From contig JASXTE010000008.1 in the NCBI GenBank assembly GCA_030280995.1, forward strand, positions 3,491,001-3,555,000: a DNA stretch of 64,000 bases. The letters run 5' to 3'. The DNA is from Hemileia vastatrix. Its lineage: Eukaryota; Basidiomycota; Pucciniomycetes; Pucciniales; Zaghouaniaceae. The notes beneath the pieces are model-generated. The model saw only the letters and a program-made list of their open reading frames with translations. It made no database searches and was not told where the DNA came from. The position numbers and the translations under genes were made by a program. Shown one piece after another: positions 8,750-19,174 of this stretch (position 1 is its first letter; each line of letters starts with the position of its first letter).

Positions 8750-9994
8750 TTACTTCTGTATGGATTTGTGACTTACATTTTCAGATTTGACACTACCACA
8801 AGATGGTTTTAGTTGTGGTGGTATAGGGAAGTAATGAGATTCACTTTTGCCAATGAAAGGATTATTATTATCCTGAGTATACTTATGATTATACTGGTTT
8901 ATTAGTAGATTGGCAGTTTCAATCTCAATTTCAGTCAATCTTTGTAGCAGCTCAGAGACACTTTGATTTGTCTGGGCAAAAGATAACTTAGCTCTTGATT
9001 CAGTTTTTAATAAATGTGCTTCATACAACTTTTGTTCATTCTCTAATTCTTTATTAAATGTTGCCATTTGAGAAATATTTAATTTTAAGGAAGAAATTTT
9101 ATCACTTGTGAGCTTAACTGTCTGCTCCTCACAATCAGTCATTCTATTCCACAATGCTGAAACAATTCTATGGAAAGTTGGATTATTGTTAAAATACTCC
9201 ATGTCTTCCTTCTCAATTCTCTCACTATCTTGTAGACTTCTCATCTCACTAGTAAGTGGTGACAACTGAGGATTAACTGTATTATTATTATAAATAGTAC
9301 TGTTGCTATTGACAAAAGATAAGTCAGGTGTATCTACATCAAAACCTAGTTTTCTTAAGTCCTCCTCTATTCTCTGTACAGATTTGAAATCAATAATATT
9401 ACCTATATTGTAATAATCAGTATTGTGTTCAATCTGAGAGGGTAATCTACTTACCACGGGATTTGTGAAAGCCCTGATTTTTGGCGCTTTTGTTTTCCTT
9501 TGTAGGGGTGAACTGAGGAAGTCTGATGAGGAGGAGGATCTCTGTTGCAGCTGTGACTGGACCATTGTTGATGGAACCAATCCCACTTCGATTTTTCTAC
9601 CTGAATTTTCTCCTGGGAGTGATGTGACTCTCCTGGGGTAGAAAGTTTCTGACTTGGCTGGCCTCCCTTTAGCTCTTCCAAGGTTTGATTCATCTGTTGG
9701 AATCCTACCTTGCAATTGTTCTGCAATTGCTCTACTTCCTTCAGCATGAGAGACTTTTATTCCTCCAACTTCAGGACCTGTTTTGCAAGATTGGACAGTT
9801 GATCCTGCAGAGGAGGAGACATCTTTTTTATTGTAATCTTTTTTAAGAGGGTGTCTTTTTCCTCTATACTCATTTGCTCTGGCTGGGGGTATGATTGACC
9901 CTCCATGGTTATGTCCTGGAGCAATGTTTTTATTAACAGTAGACCTGGTATTATAAGCAGGCTTTTCACTTACATTGTCCTGGGGAGCACTCAT
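8750..9994 (-). CDS. Element B gag N-terminal frame (frame a)
   Basis: A 414-residue open frame on the minus strand. The first half is Ser/Lys/Arg-rich and poorly conserved against D and C. The second half, after the sequence YNIGN, is coiled-coil-like (LKLNISQMATFNKELENEQK) and matches the position of the coiled-coil segments of C and D. In C the same frame leads without shifts into gag-pol, so frame a is the polyprotein frame. The first half overlaps a second, better conserved frame (9451-9906). Confidence 0.65.
   Translation of the reverse strand: MSAPQDNVSEKPAYNTRSTVNKNIAPGHNHGGSIIPPARANEYRGKRHPLKKDYNKKDVSSSAGSTVQSCKTGPEVGGIKVSHAEGSRAIAEQLQGRIPTDESNLGRAKGRPAKSETFYPRRVTSLPGENSGRKIEVGLVPSTMVQSQLQQRSSSSSDFLSSPLQRKTKAPKIRAFTNPVVSRLPSQIEHNTDYYNIGNIIDFKSVQRIEEDLRKLGFDVDTPDLSFVNSNSTIYNNNTVNPQLSPLTSEMRSLQDSERIEKEDMEYFNNNPTFHRIVSALWNRMTDCEEQTVKLTSDKISSLKLNISQMATFNKELENEQKLYEAHLLKTESRAKLSFAQTNQSVSELLQRLTEIEIETANLLINQYNHKYTQDNNNPFIGKSESHYFPIPPQLKPSCGSVKSENVSHKSIQK
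9403..9454 (-). other. Candidate 52-bp intron at the end of frame b, element B
   Basis: On the minus strand it runs from GTAAGTAG to TACAATATAG, with ACTGAT as a possible branch site. The donor overlaps the PW-stop end of frame b. Elements C (51956-52010) and D (54565-54622) have the same arrangement. Confidence 0.45.
9451..9906 (-). pseudogene. Element B overlapping frame b (coiled coil, W-rich motif)
   Basis: Read from ATG 9906 in a frame different from gag. The product starts MEGQSYPQ, has QMSIEEKDTLLKKITIKK, a heptad-like middle, the motif SKWDWFHQQW, then HPYKGKQKRQK and ends in PW followed by TAA. One in-frame TAA at 9757-9759 breaks it. The matching frame in D aligns over its whole length (MSLEERERLLKQVSIKK, KWDWY, HPY, RPW-stop) and C has RWQWEWY, HPY and RPW-stop. 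I do not recognise the family. The frame-to-frame conservation argues for a real protein. Confidence 0.6.
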
Positions 9995-10458
9995 ATTGAT
10001 AAGAGTAACAATATTTTACTTCTAAAAAAGAGAAAACACATATGGTAATTAGTAGACAAGAATTATTAGCAATACAATTACTAATAAATGCTCTGGAGCT
10101 TACCTTGAATTTATATCTTTATTTATTTAAATAAAATATAAGACAAATTCCAAAAATTCTGTTAAAAATAAAATAATAAGTTTAACTAGACCTTTATAAG
10201 GGTGAATAAATAGCTTACTAAGCTTTAACCAAATACCAAGTGAAATTGGGTTTATATTGGGTGCAGTTACTATTGTAAATATCTAATTTTTATTATAAAT
10301 AATTAGTTCAATTATTATAAGGGTTCTTTTCCGCAATCACTGAGCTTTGATTACCAACTAATGTGCAGAAGACCCAAATATTTGGTTTGTTTGAGCTATA
10401 CTAAAGTAAAAATCAAGTCCCAAGGCTTATACTAAATAATCTATAATAATCAAGGAAA

Positions 10459-10466
10459 GACCCCCA
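10459..10466 (-). promoter_or_regulatory. Primer binding site of element B
   Basis: The minus strand reads TGGGGGTC three bases inside the LTR end. It would pair with a tRNA 3' end GACCCCCA. Element C has the same site. Confidence 0.6.
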
Positions 10467-10468
10467 AT

Positions 10469-11518
10469 TGTCAGTGTATCTAGTATATAATATAATTTAA
10501 TAGTATTTATTAATGTTACTAAATCTTATTGATAAATTATTTAGTGATTAAACCTCAGGGGAAGACTAATAAAATAGTTATACTCAAATAAATCTCACAA
10601 TACTTGGATTTAAATGTGTGCTAGTGGTGGAAAATAGATAAATAGAATATAGTTACAGCTTATATAATGATAATATCAATTTATAAAGACTTTATAATAT
10701 ATTTCTAAATGATAATAATTGTGTTTTAAAACTTTATTTGAATTGTAGTAAGTAAGTGATGATCAATAACCCGTCAAATCCCTCCTTACTTATACCAAAA
10801 TCCACTGGAGTGCACAGACCTTCAATCCAGATGATGTCACTGCTATCCCTGGCAATTACATAACTGTGAGGGCCCATCACCTCCCCATTGCGTCCACTTC
10901 AAGCAGATTAAACACCCTGACCTCCAGTAAGGACCCTCCATCACAATTAATGATAACACAGACCCATACCATAAATAGAAAATCCAGATAAAAGTGGATA
11001 CCATAAAGAAACAGGTAAAATAACTAATCCAAAAAGAATAAAATGAAAACCAAAGAATATAAAGGAAACAAATTAAACGTCCAAGCCCCTAATAACATCC
11101 CCAAGCATCCATATTAACCCAGAAATGACCTCCCAACCCATAAATCGGTGAATATCCATCCAAGGAAACAGATTAAGTTGTCCAAACTGAGTACATGCGA
11201 CTGAAATAGATGTATATGCTTCTGTAGGCGTTGTTAATCCACTGAATATGTCCATATGACCTAAAATAAGCAGAAAAATAAAGTTTATATGCTATTAAGA
11301 GGCTAAAAACCACTTATAGACCTAAATATACATAATATACTGCATATTTCACTGAATATGAGATTTATGTATACATATAAGCTTATGTATGTCTATAATT
11401 ACTTAAGATCACTTAAGATAAGTATATTATGACTCTATAAACACCTTAATAAGTATTATTAGGCTATGGATAAGCTATTTAAACTACTAAAAGTCATATA
11501 ATAGTGTAATAATTATAC
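10469..11518 (-). repeat. Element B 5' LTR, inner part
   Basis: The LTR ends at TGTCAGTGTATC (10469, plus-strand view). It continues across element H to 19979-20114, which ends CCTAGGCTGACA, giving TG...CA termini and an LTR of about 1.19 kb. Small open frames inside are not genes. Confidence 0.75.
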
Positions 11519-12327
11519 TGTCACGTGCCATGTGACACTTGAGGCAAAAGCAGCTCATTAAATCAATAATACAGAGGTCTAAATCCATACTCAAAGCACA
11601 GAAAGCAATTCCCCATAGCAACTGCGACTTTCCTTTCTGTACTCACTTTTCAACCGCGCTAGTCTAAACTCTAAATCTAAATTAGTCAATCTCTCAATAG
11701 TGTGTCTTAGTCTTTTTCTCAATAAGCGATGCACAGCGCAATAGTCAATGTAATAGTACACTAAAAAGGTTTATTAAATGTCTGTGGATTATTAAAAGGG
11801 GTAGTGAGCATGGACAGAATGTTTAGTGGAGGATTAAGGGGTTAACGGATGTTAGTGAGGAGGGTCCAGGTGTAATGGGTGTAATTTTAATGGTCTGTGG
11901 TGTGCGGAATAGTGGTTGGGTATGAGGTCAATGCGAGGAGGAGTAAAGGATATAAAAGGGGTTGGGTTTTTGTTCGACATTCTTTAGAATTAATTTATAA
12001 AATGTATTTACAGTTAATAGTGGTAAAACTGCAAGTTAAATCATTGTTATTGTATCTTTCCTTATTTTCTCAGTAATCATTTCTAAATCCTAAATCTTTG
12101 ATTATTGAGTTTCCAACCCTTTGTGAGATTTTAAGAATTTTGACATTAACTTTAAATTATATTAGAATTCTTCTCGAACATATCTTAAAGCAGAAGCTCC
12201 TCCTTCGAGTCATCTTTGAATCACTTCCTCAAACATTCCCTCTGTGCATCAAAGAAGTTTATAAACTCCTCCCTCCATCTCACTCCCAGGAACACCCTCT
12301 ACCTCGTGCGTAGGCCGTCTGGTGACA
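11519..12327 (+). repeat. Element H 5' LTR
   Basis: It runs from TGTCACGTGCCATGTGACA to GTCTGGTGACA. A TATAAAA box lies at 11951-11957, and AGAATTAATTTATA at 11986-11999 fits the transcript start. The first 19 bp form a near-perfect inverted repeat built on CACGTG. Confidence 0.9.
11951..11957 (+). promoter_or_regulatory. TATA box of element H
   Basis: TATAAAA is 35 bp before the candidate start at 11986. The 3' LTR has the same box at 19607 with the matching start at 19643. Confidence 0.6.
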
Positions 12328-12328
12328 G

Positions 12329-12342
12329 TATAATTTAATTCT
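12329..12342 (+). promoter_or_regulatory. Self-priming type primer site of element H
   Basis: TATAATTTAATTCT starts one base after the LTR end. It does not begin TGG as a tRNA-primed site would. It is the exact complement of AGAATTAAATTATA at the expected RNA 5' end in the 3' LTR (19643-19656) and matches 13 of 14 in the 5' LTR (11986-11999). This is the arrangement of the Tf1/sushi group, where the RNA 5' end folds back as primer. Confidence 0.6.
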
Positions 12343-12402
12343 CCGTAGTTCTCATTCTTTGCACTACTACGTCCTTTTTTAGGTGTTTTCTAAACTCTTA
12401 AA

Positions 12403-13574
12403 ATGGCACATGTTCAACGCACTCCTCCTACAGGTGCTACTACTAGAGCTCGCGTCAGAGGCAGGCCAACAGCCACACGGCCTGTTTCCAGCACTCACTC
12501 CTTGGAACCACTTGACCTAATCGAACGGCAACATTCAGTCCAATCTGTAGAAGACATCCCACAGGATTTTGATGATTCTAGTGATGATGAAGAAGGAGAA
12601 GATACAATGTACGAGGCACCATCCGCCCCTGCTACTCACCCTTCTGGTCAACCTTCAGAACCTGGACCATCTAATTTGCTGGAGGAATTCATGAGACTTT
12701 TCATGAAGACCCTTTCCAATACAATGTCTTTGGAGGGATCTAAATTCAAAACTCCTTCCATTAAATCTCCTGATAAATTCAATGAAGAACATCCAGACAG
12801 ATTGTGGCCCTTCTTGCAAACCTGTAAACTCCTGTTCCATAATGACCCTCGAACCTTTAATAAAAACCGATCAAAGGTTGTTTACGCTTCTTCATTCCTA
12901 GCCAGGAAAGCATCAAGATGGTTCGAGCCTTTTCTTCTCATGCTCTCTCAACAGAAACCCACTTACTTATTAATAATTGGGAAAAGTTCGAAGACCAACT
13001 CTTCACATCGTTTGGTGACCCTAATGAAACTGACAACACAGAAATTGATCTTGATTTTCTTTGCATGAGTGATAATCGTAAAGCCTCTGAATATATTTCG
13101 AACTTCAGAGCACTTCAAACTCGAGTAGGTTGTAATGATGCTGTCCTTAAGTATCATTTCAAAAAAGGACTTCCTTCGAGGATTCTGGATCAATTAAATC
13201 TTCACGGTCAGAAGATGACTACTTTAACGGATTTAATATATAAAAACCTCGAACTCGACGGCATTTACCAAGGACGACTTCAACTTCGTCGATACGCCAA
13301 CAAATCTCAAAGCCTAAATTTTAAATCGGGACCTTCTTCACACCCACAGACAACTCAATCCAAACCCAATAAGAGAAAGGACAAACCTCGACCAAAAAGC
13401 TTGACCCCAGGCGATATCAGCAAAGTACTGGATCCTAAAGGGGAACTTAAAGAAGCTGAGAGGAAGAGACGAGCAGATAATGGGATATGTATGTATTGTG
13501 GGGGTAAGCACAAGCTGGAAGATTGTGTAAAATTGAAGGAAAGAGAAGGTACTAGTTCAAAGTCAAAAAACTAG
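12403..13574 (+). pseudogene. Element H gag, frameshifted
   Basis: The first frame (12403 to about 12940) starts MAHVQRTPP, has an acidic Ser/Glu stretch and the capsid-like KFNEEHPDRLWPFLQTCKLLF and ARKASRWFEP. The homologous reading then moves to the frame ending at 13574 (NWEKFEDQLFTSFGD, YHFKKGLPSRILDQL) and ends with the knuckle CMYCGGKHKLEDC, which has three residues rather than four between the second Cys and His. A one-base loss near 12940 explains the shift. Confidence 0.8.
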
Positions 13575-13590
13575 TAGATAGTTTACTTTT

Positions 13591-16500
13591 TTGCAAAGCA
13601 AACTATCTTATCTCTTCCAGTGCACAGAACCTCCATGTTTTAAGGACTGGAGTTGCCTTAAACCGCTTGAGATTCATTTATTTAAGGAGGATATCCCCTT
13701 CAGCTGTCTTATAGACTCTGGAGCTTCAATTTCTTTTGTCAGTTTATCTTTTTCCGAGAAGTTACAACTGATATTTACAGATATTGATCGAACTCCAATC
13801 TACTTGGTTGAATCAGAGGAACCCAAATATTGGGTAAGTAAGAAAGTTTTATGGGTTTTCAACTTTCCAAACTTTCCCCCCTTCGAGTGGGAATTATCAG
13901 TCTTGGACGCCCCAAGGATGGACGATACCATTCTTGGCCAAGACTTTTTAACGCATTGGAATCCTGAAATTGATTGGACATGGGGATTGATCACCCCACA
14001 CACTAAGTATATTTCTGACTCTTCAATGCAGGTCAATAGGGAGTTAAACAACCCGCCTGAAAATGTCCTGCTAGAGGACAAATCTCTGCCAGATGACTTG
14101 CAAGCATCTAATCTTTCTCTAAATGAGCAATTGGCTAACCCTTCTAGCTCGATGACTTCACTCAAAGAGGATTTAAATTGCCTCAAAGTAATTGAATTAT
14201 GCTCTCTCAATTCTGGTCTTACCTTGAAAGATTCTCTCAAAGATAATGAGGACAACCAAATCAATGTTGAAGCCAAAAAATCACCTCTACCGGAGATCTA
14301 TCATGATTTCCTCGATGTTTTCTTAATCCACAAGGCCAATAAATTACCACCTCATCGACCCTACAACCATCAACTAGAGTTAATAGGTCCAGTACCTCCG
14401 GAAGGTCCTGTCTATTCTTTTTCAAAGGAAGAATCTCAAGTTCTTTGAGACTAAATTTCAGAGAATGTTGCCAAAGGTTTCATCAGAGCCAGTAAATCTC
14501 CAACCGGCTCCCCTGCTCTTTTTGTAAAGAAGAAGGATGGTAGTCTTAGGTTCTGTGTTGACTATAGAAAGCTCAACACAGTCACTAAGAAGAATGCATA
14601 TCCTGTTCCTCCTATGTCATTGCTTCTTACCCTTTTCAATGGTGCTAATTTCTTTTCTAAAATTGATCTTAGAGGCGCTTACAATCTTATTCGAATTGCG
14701 GAAGGTCATGAACCACTGACTGCAATGCGCACTAGATTTGGTAGTTTTGAATATTTAGTTATGCCTTTTGGATTGTGTAACGCACCATAAACTTTTCAAA
14801 CTTTTGTTAATGACATCTTCCAAGATGTTTTCGAACAATTTGTTGTTGTCTATCTAGATGATATTTTAATTTTCTTGAAGACACTGGATGAAGATATTCA
14901 TCATGTTTGACAGGTTCTAAATCGACTTTGAGATCACGGTCTCTACACCAAGCACAATAAATGCAATTTCCATCTTAAATTAATCGATTTTTTGGGTTTT
15001 AGGTTGTCCACTTATGGTTTAGTCATGGACAACAAAAAGGTCCAAAAAGTCCTGGAATGGCCTGAGCCCAAAACCGTTAAATCCCTCAAAGGATATTTGG
15101 GTTTTGCAAATTTCTATAGAAGATTTATTAAAGATTACTCTAAAACTATTTCCAATCTTACTTCTCTTCTTAGAAAAGATATTCCTTTTGTTTTTACTTC
15201 TACAGCAAGAAAGGAATTTGAGGCATTGAAGACTGCGTTGACCACAGCTCCAATTCTTCAACACTTTGATCCTTCTGCTTTGACAATTGTCGAGACAGAT
15301 GAATGCAATTATGCTATTGCCAGGGTCATTTCTCAATTAAATCCTGAAACAAAATTGTTTCATCCTGTTGCTTTTAAGTCACTCAAACTCATTTCAGCAG
15401 AACTAAATTATGAAATTCATGACAAAGAGCTTTTAGCTATTATCCATTGTCTTAAAAAATGGTGCTCTTTTCTTCTCAGCCTAGATAGTCCTTTTCAAAT
15501 TTTAACAGACCATAATGCTTTGAAATACTTCATGTCTTCCAAAGTGTTAACCAGGCGTCAAGCCAGGTGGGCTGAATTTCTTTCTGAATTTCCTTTTTCT
15601 ATTTCCTATTGCCCAGGTAAGAACTGCATTGTCCCAGATATCTTGTCATGTCGGGACGACTTTACCCACAGCGGGGGGACGCATTTGCTGACAAGAACCC
15701 AGCAAATGTGAAATAAATTTTCAACAAATCAATGTTAACGACTCATCAACTTAATTTGATGACAATTAAATCCTTTCAAAATCCACTATCCAACATCCTC
15801 AAAGCTCAGTCGAAGGACAATTATTGTTTAGGGTTAAAAGACAAAATACTCTCAAAGCAAGGGGCCAAAAGATTTAGTATTGAATCAGGTCTATTAGATT
15901 TTGAAGGTAGAGTAGTCATACCCAACAACAATGAAATAAAATTATGGATTTTCAATAGTCAACATGATTCTCCATTAGCTGGTCATTTTGGGGTTGATAA
16001 AACCTACCAGTTAATAGCAAGGGATTTCTTCTGGCCAGGTATGACCAGAGAAATCAAGGCCTATATAAAAGCTTGTTACGAATAGGAATAAGGCTCCCGT
16101 CACCAGAAGCATGGGTTGCTTCAACCACTTCCTATTCCCTCTAAACCTTCGGAATCTTTATTGATGGATTTCTTTTCTCAACTTCCTCCTTCTAATAATT
16201 TTGATGCTATATTAGTGATAGTAGATAGATTTTCAAAGATGTCTATTTTTATTAAAACCACTACTACTGCTACAGCAGAAGATTTGTCAAAATTGTTTCT
16301 AGAATATGTATTTTCAAAACATGGCTTACCTAATGATATTATTTCAGATAGAGGCTCATTGTTTGTAGCCACATTATGGACTCAACTGTGTTAACAACTC
16401 AATATCACGAGGAATCTCTCCACAGCCTATCACCCTGAAACCAATGGGCAAACAGAAAGGGTCAACCAAATCCTCGAACAATACCTTTGAATGTATGTCA

Positions 16501-17210
16501 GTTACCAACAAGACTATTGGACCACATGGTTACCATTGGCCGAATTTGCTTATAATAACTCGACTCATTCTTCAACACGACAATCTCCTTTTGAAACTGT
16601 TTATGGAAGACATCCTCGATTCAACTCAATCCATGTAGGAACTAATCGTCCTGCGGAACATTATCTTTGAACCATATCAAGACTCCAAGAGGAGCTTAAA
16701 TCAAATTTGGAATTAGCAATTCGAAGGTACAAGTAACAGGCTGACAAACATCGACAATCTGCTCCTTCTTTTAAGCCAGGCGACAAAGTATGGCTCGACA
16801 CACAAAACATTTGAACGACTTGACCATCAAAGAAACTGGCTGAAAAACGCTTGGGACTATTTGAAATCGACTCTGAAGTCTCTAAAACTGCATTTCTACT
16901 CAAGCTACCTCCTAAATGGCCGGATATTCACCCTTTTTTCCACGTATCTCTCCTGGAACTGGCTCGAGAAACATACCCGGGCAAGAACCAACCTTCTCCC
17001 GAACCGGTCGAAGTAGAAGACCATCTAGAGTGGGAAGTAAGCCGTATCCTTGATTCAAGAATGCGCAAGGGGAAACTTCAATACCTCGTGGAATGAGAAG
17101 GCTTCCTCAATGAATCAGACAAAACATCCTGAGAACCAGCCATCAATGTTTCTAACGCTCCTGAACTCCTTAAATCTTTTCATCTTAAATATCCTTTAAA
17201 ACCAAAACCT
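13591..17210 (+). pseudogene. Element H pol: protease, RT, RNase H, integrase, chromodomain
   Basis: Order is complete. Protease has LIDSGASISFVS near 13705. RT has [17 protein letters not shown] and VVYLDDILIF (YLDD at 14851). RNase H has TIVETDECNYAI and LTDHNALKYF. Integrase has the zinc region around HFGVDKTYQLI, then LMDFFSQLP, IISDRGSLF and the Glu in TNGQTERVN. The C-terminus is a chromodomain (VEVEDHLEWEVSRILDSR, YLVE, then EPAINVSNAPELLKSF). At least twelve in-frame stops and small indels (for example a 4-5 base loss at about 16090) kill it. Most stops are TGA preceded by T where the family has Arg (CGA). Confidence 0.85.
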
Positions 17211-18074
17211 TAAAACTCACTTTATTTTATTTTATTTTTTTCTTCTCTCTTTTTTTCTTTTCTTTCTCTTTTTCTTTCTTCTATCTAAAATCTAAAACAT
17301 CTTTACTTCTAAAAAATTCCTTATTTTGTTTTCTTTTTCTTCTTTCTGCTTTTTTTCTTTTCAAAAATTTTTTTCAACCTTCTTTAAAAATAAATAAATT
17401 AAAATTAAATTAAATTAAAATAAAATAAAATAATGTAAAATTAAAATAAAATAAAATAAAATAAAATTATTAAAAAAAATAAAATTTAAAACAAAATAAA
17501 TAAAAAATTTCTTTAAATTTTTCTTTTTCAATTTTCTATATACATTCTTTCCTTAAAAAATCTTTTTCTTTGAACTATCAAAGTTTTTCACGAATGCAAC
17601 ACGACCATCTTCTTGAACTTCACTTCAAGCTCTAAATCTCTCCTTTAAAATTCTTTGAACAAATTATTTCTTTCCTTCAAATTCTTTTAAAATTTATTTC
17701 TTCTCTTCTTTTCTTTCTTTCTTTTCAAATAGCTAAAATTCCTCAAAACTTCAATAAATAAACTTTCCCAAATAACAAATTTTTTCTTTCATTAAATTTT
17801 CATTTCCAAAAAAATTATTTCAATCAACTATTTCTTTGTTTCTTACTTAAATTTTTTCTTTATTAAAATTTAAACTAAAACTCCTTCAATTAAATATTCT
17901 TTCTTTTCTTCTTTCAAGATTTAAAACAAAATTTTATTTAAATCTTTTTCTTTCTTTTTTTTTCTCTCAAAATCTTATAAAAATAAATTTTAAAATTTTA
18001 AATAAAACAACAAAATAAAATAACTAAATTGTTTCTACTTTTCTTTTTCTTTCTTTTCCTTTTTTCCTTCCATT
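17211..18074. other. AT-rich segment of element H
   Basis: This T/C-rich and A-rich low-complexity DNA lies between pol and the opposite-strand gene. It includes an (AAAAT)n tract at about 17395-17480. It holds no gene and would form the shared 3' untranslated region of the two converging transcripts. Confidence 0.6.
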
Positions 18075-19075
18075 TTAAGTTCTCTCCTTTATCTTCTCTT
18101 GAACCAATCCCTTCATCTTCTCCAAAATCTCCCTTATTTCCTTCCTACATTTTTCAAAAACCTCCTCCTCTCCTACCGGTACCACTTCCCCAATTTCCAG
18201 TAATTCTTCAGCCACATTGAAAGAGGCAGCATCAAAAATCTTATCGACTTCACTGCTTAATTCTTCAATAAATTGAGCTCGTCGAACCTGGCGAGGTTTC
18301 TTCAACCATACCTGGTCAAGAGTTTCTTCATTACCCTCCCTTGAGGCAATCACTGGTAACTGTTCTTCGGTAGGAATTGACAGCGCCACTTCCACAGCAG
18401 TGGTGTCCACAATAGGAGCTCCCACACTCGAGGCTTCCACTGTAGGGGCTGCCGTGATGACATCTAAACTCTAAATCATATGGTCATCAGTAAAATTTTT
18501 CTTTGGGAAAATAAAATTAAAGTAAAATAAAATAAAATCAAACTTACTTCAAATAATGGGTCAGCTTCTAGAAATAACTTCAATTTGACTTCCACCACCA
18601 CTTCTTTTTCTTCCTCATCATCTTCAATGACCATTAGCCGCTTTTTCGGCGTCCTCCTTGAAATGGGGACTTCCTCCTCATCCACCTCATCTTCTAACCT
18701 TTGTTTACCCATGGCTCAAGTTACCCAGGATGTCATATTGTCCTCGACTTCCTCCTCAGCTGCTTCTGATTTGTCATCCACAATCAACACGTCCCATATG
18801 TCTTCAACCACTTCTTTTGTCTTTGGTATTACCCAATATTTAGTCTTGGTAAACCAATGCTCAATGTCCGCATTTTTCGACAAGGCATCACATGCCACCC
18901 GTCTCCAGCAGCAAAACTCGCATTTTTGGTGAGGACCTTGTGTTGCTGTGCTTTCAACGCAAAAATATTCCATTGATTTGCAGGCCATGCAGGCTTGGGA
19001 ATACTGCCAGGTAACGACTCCCCCATCTGCTTTAGGGTGTGGAGGCGTGGGATCTGGAGTTGGACAGGCTGACAT
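18075..19075 (-). pseudogene. Opposite-strand gene in element H with Zn2Cys6-like cluster
   Basis: Exon 1 (19075-18548) and exon 2 (18470-18075) join in phase 0 across a GT-AG intron. The N-terminus has ACMACKSMEYFCVE and QKCEFCCWRRVACDAL: spacing C-x2-C-x6-C-x12-C-x2-C-x6-C, which fits the fungal Zn(II)2Cys6 pattern, although the usual basic residues between the first Cys are few. A Trp/Lys region, an acidic stretch (EDEVDEEEV), a basic patch (RRTPKKR) and a Glu/Lys-rich C-terminus (EKCRKEIREILEKMKG) follow. One in-frame TGA (18716-18718) breaks exon 1. The gene runs against gag-pol and ends in the AT-rich spacer. Role unknown; a DNA-binding accessory protein is a guess. Confidence 0.6.
18471..18547 (-). 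other. 77-bp intron of the opposite-strand gene
   Basis: The minus strand reads GTAAGTTTG at the donor, TACTGATGAC as branch region and GATTTAG at the acceptor. Exon 1 and exon 2 are both in phase 0, so splicing joins PLFE to SLDVITAAP without a shift. Confidence 0.7.
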
Positions 19076-19174
19076 AATAATAATAAATAAATAAACAAGA
19101 ATTAAATAAAGGGAAACTAGTGTGGGAAGTATGTCTCACGCTCAACGGAGCTTGCATTTTTATACCCGGGCATC

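Noticed and set aside
13800..14276. Minus-strand frame of 158 residues opposite the element H protease region.
   Set aside because: No recognisable motif, and the plus strand has a clear protease with DSGA.
18476..18932. Plus-strand Ser/Thr-rich frames within the element H 3' part.
   Set aside because: They are the complement of the acidic stretches of the antisense gene, which has an intron and ordered Cys spacing in its favour.
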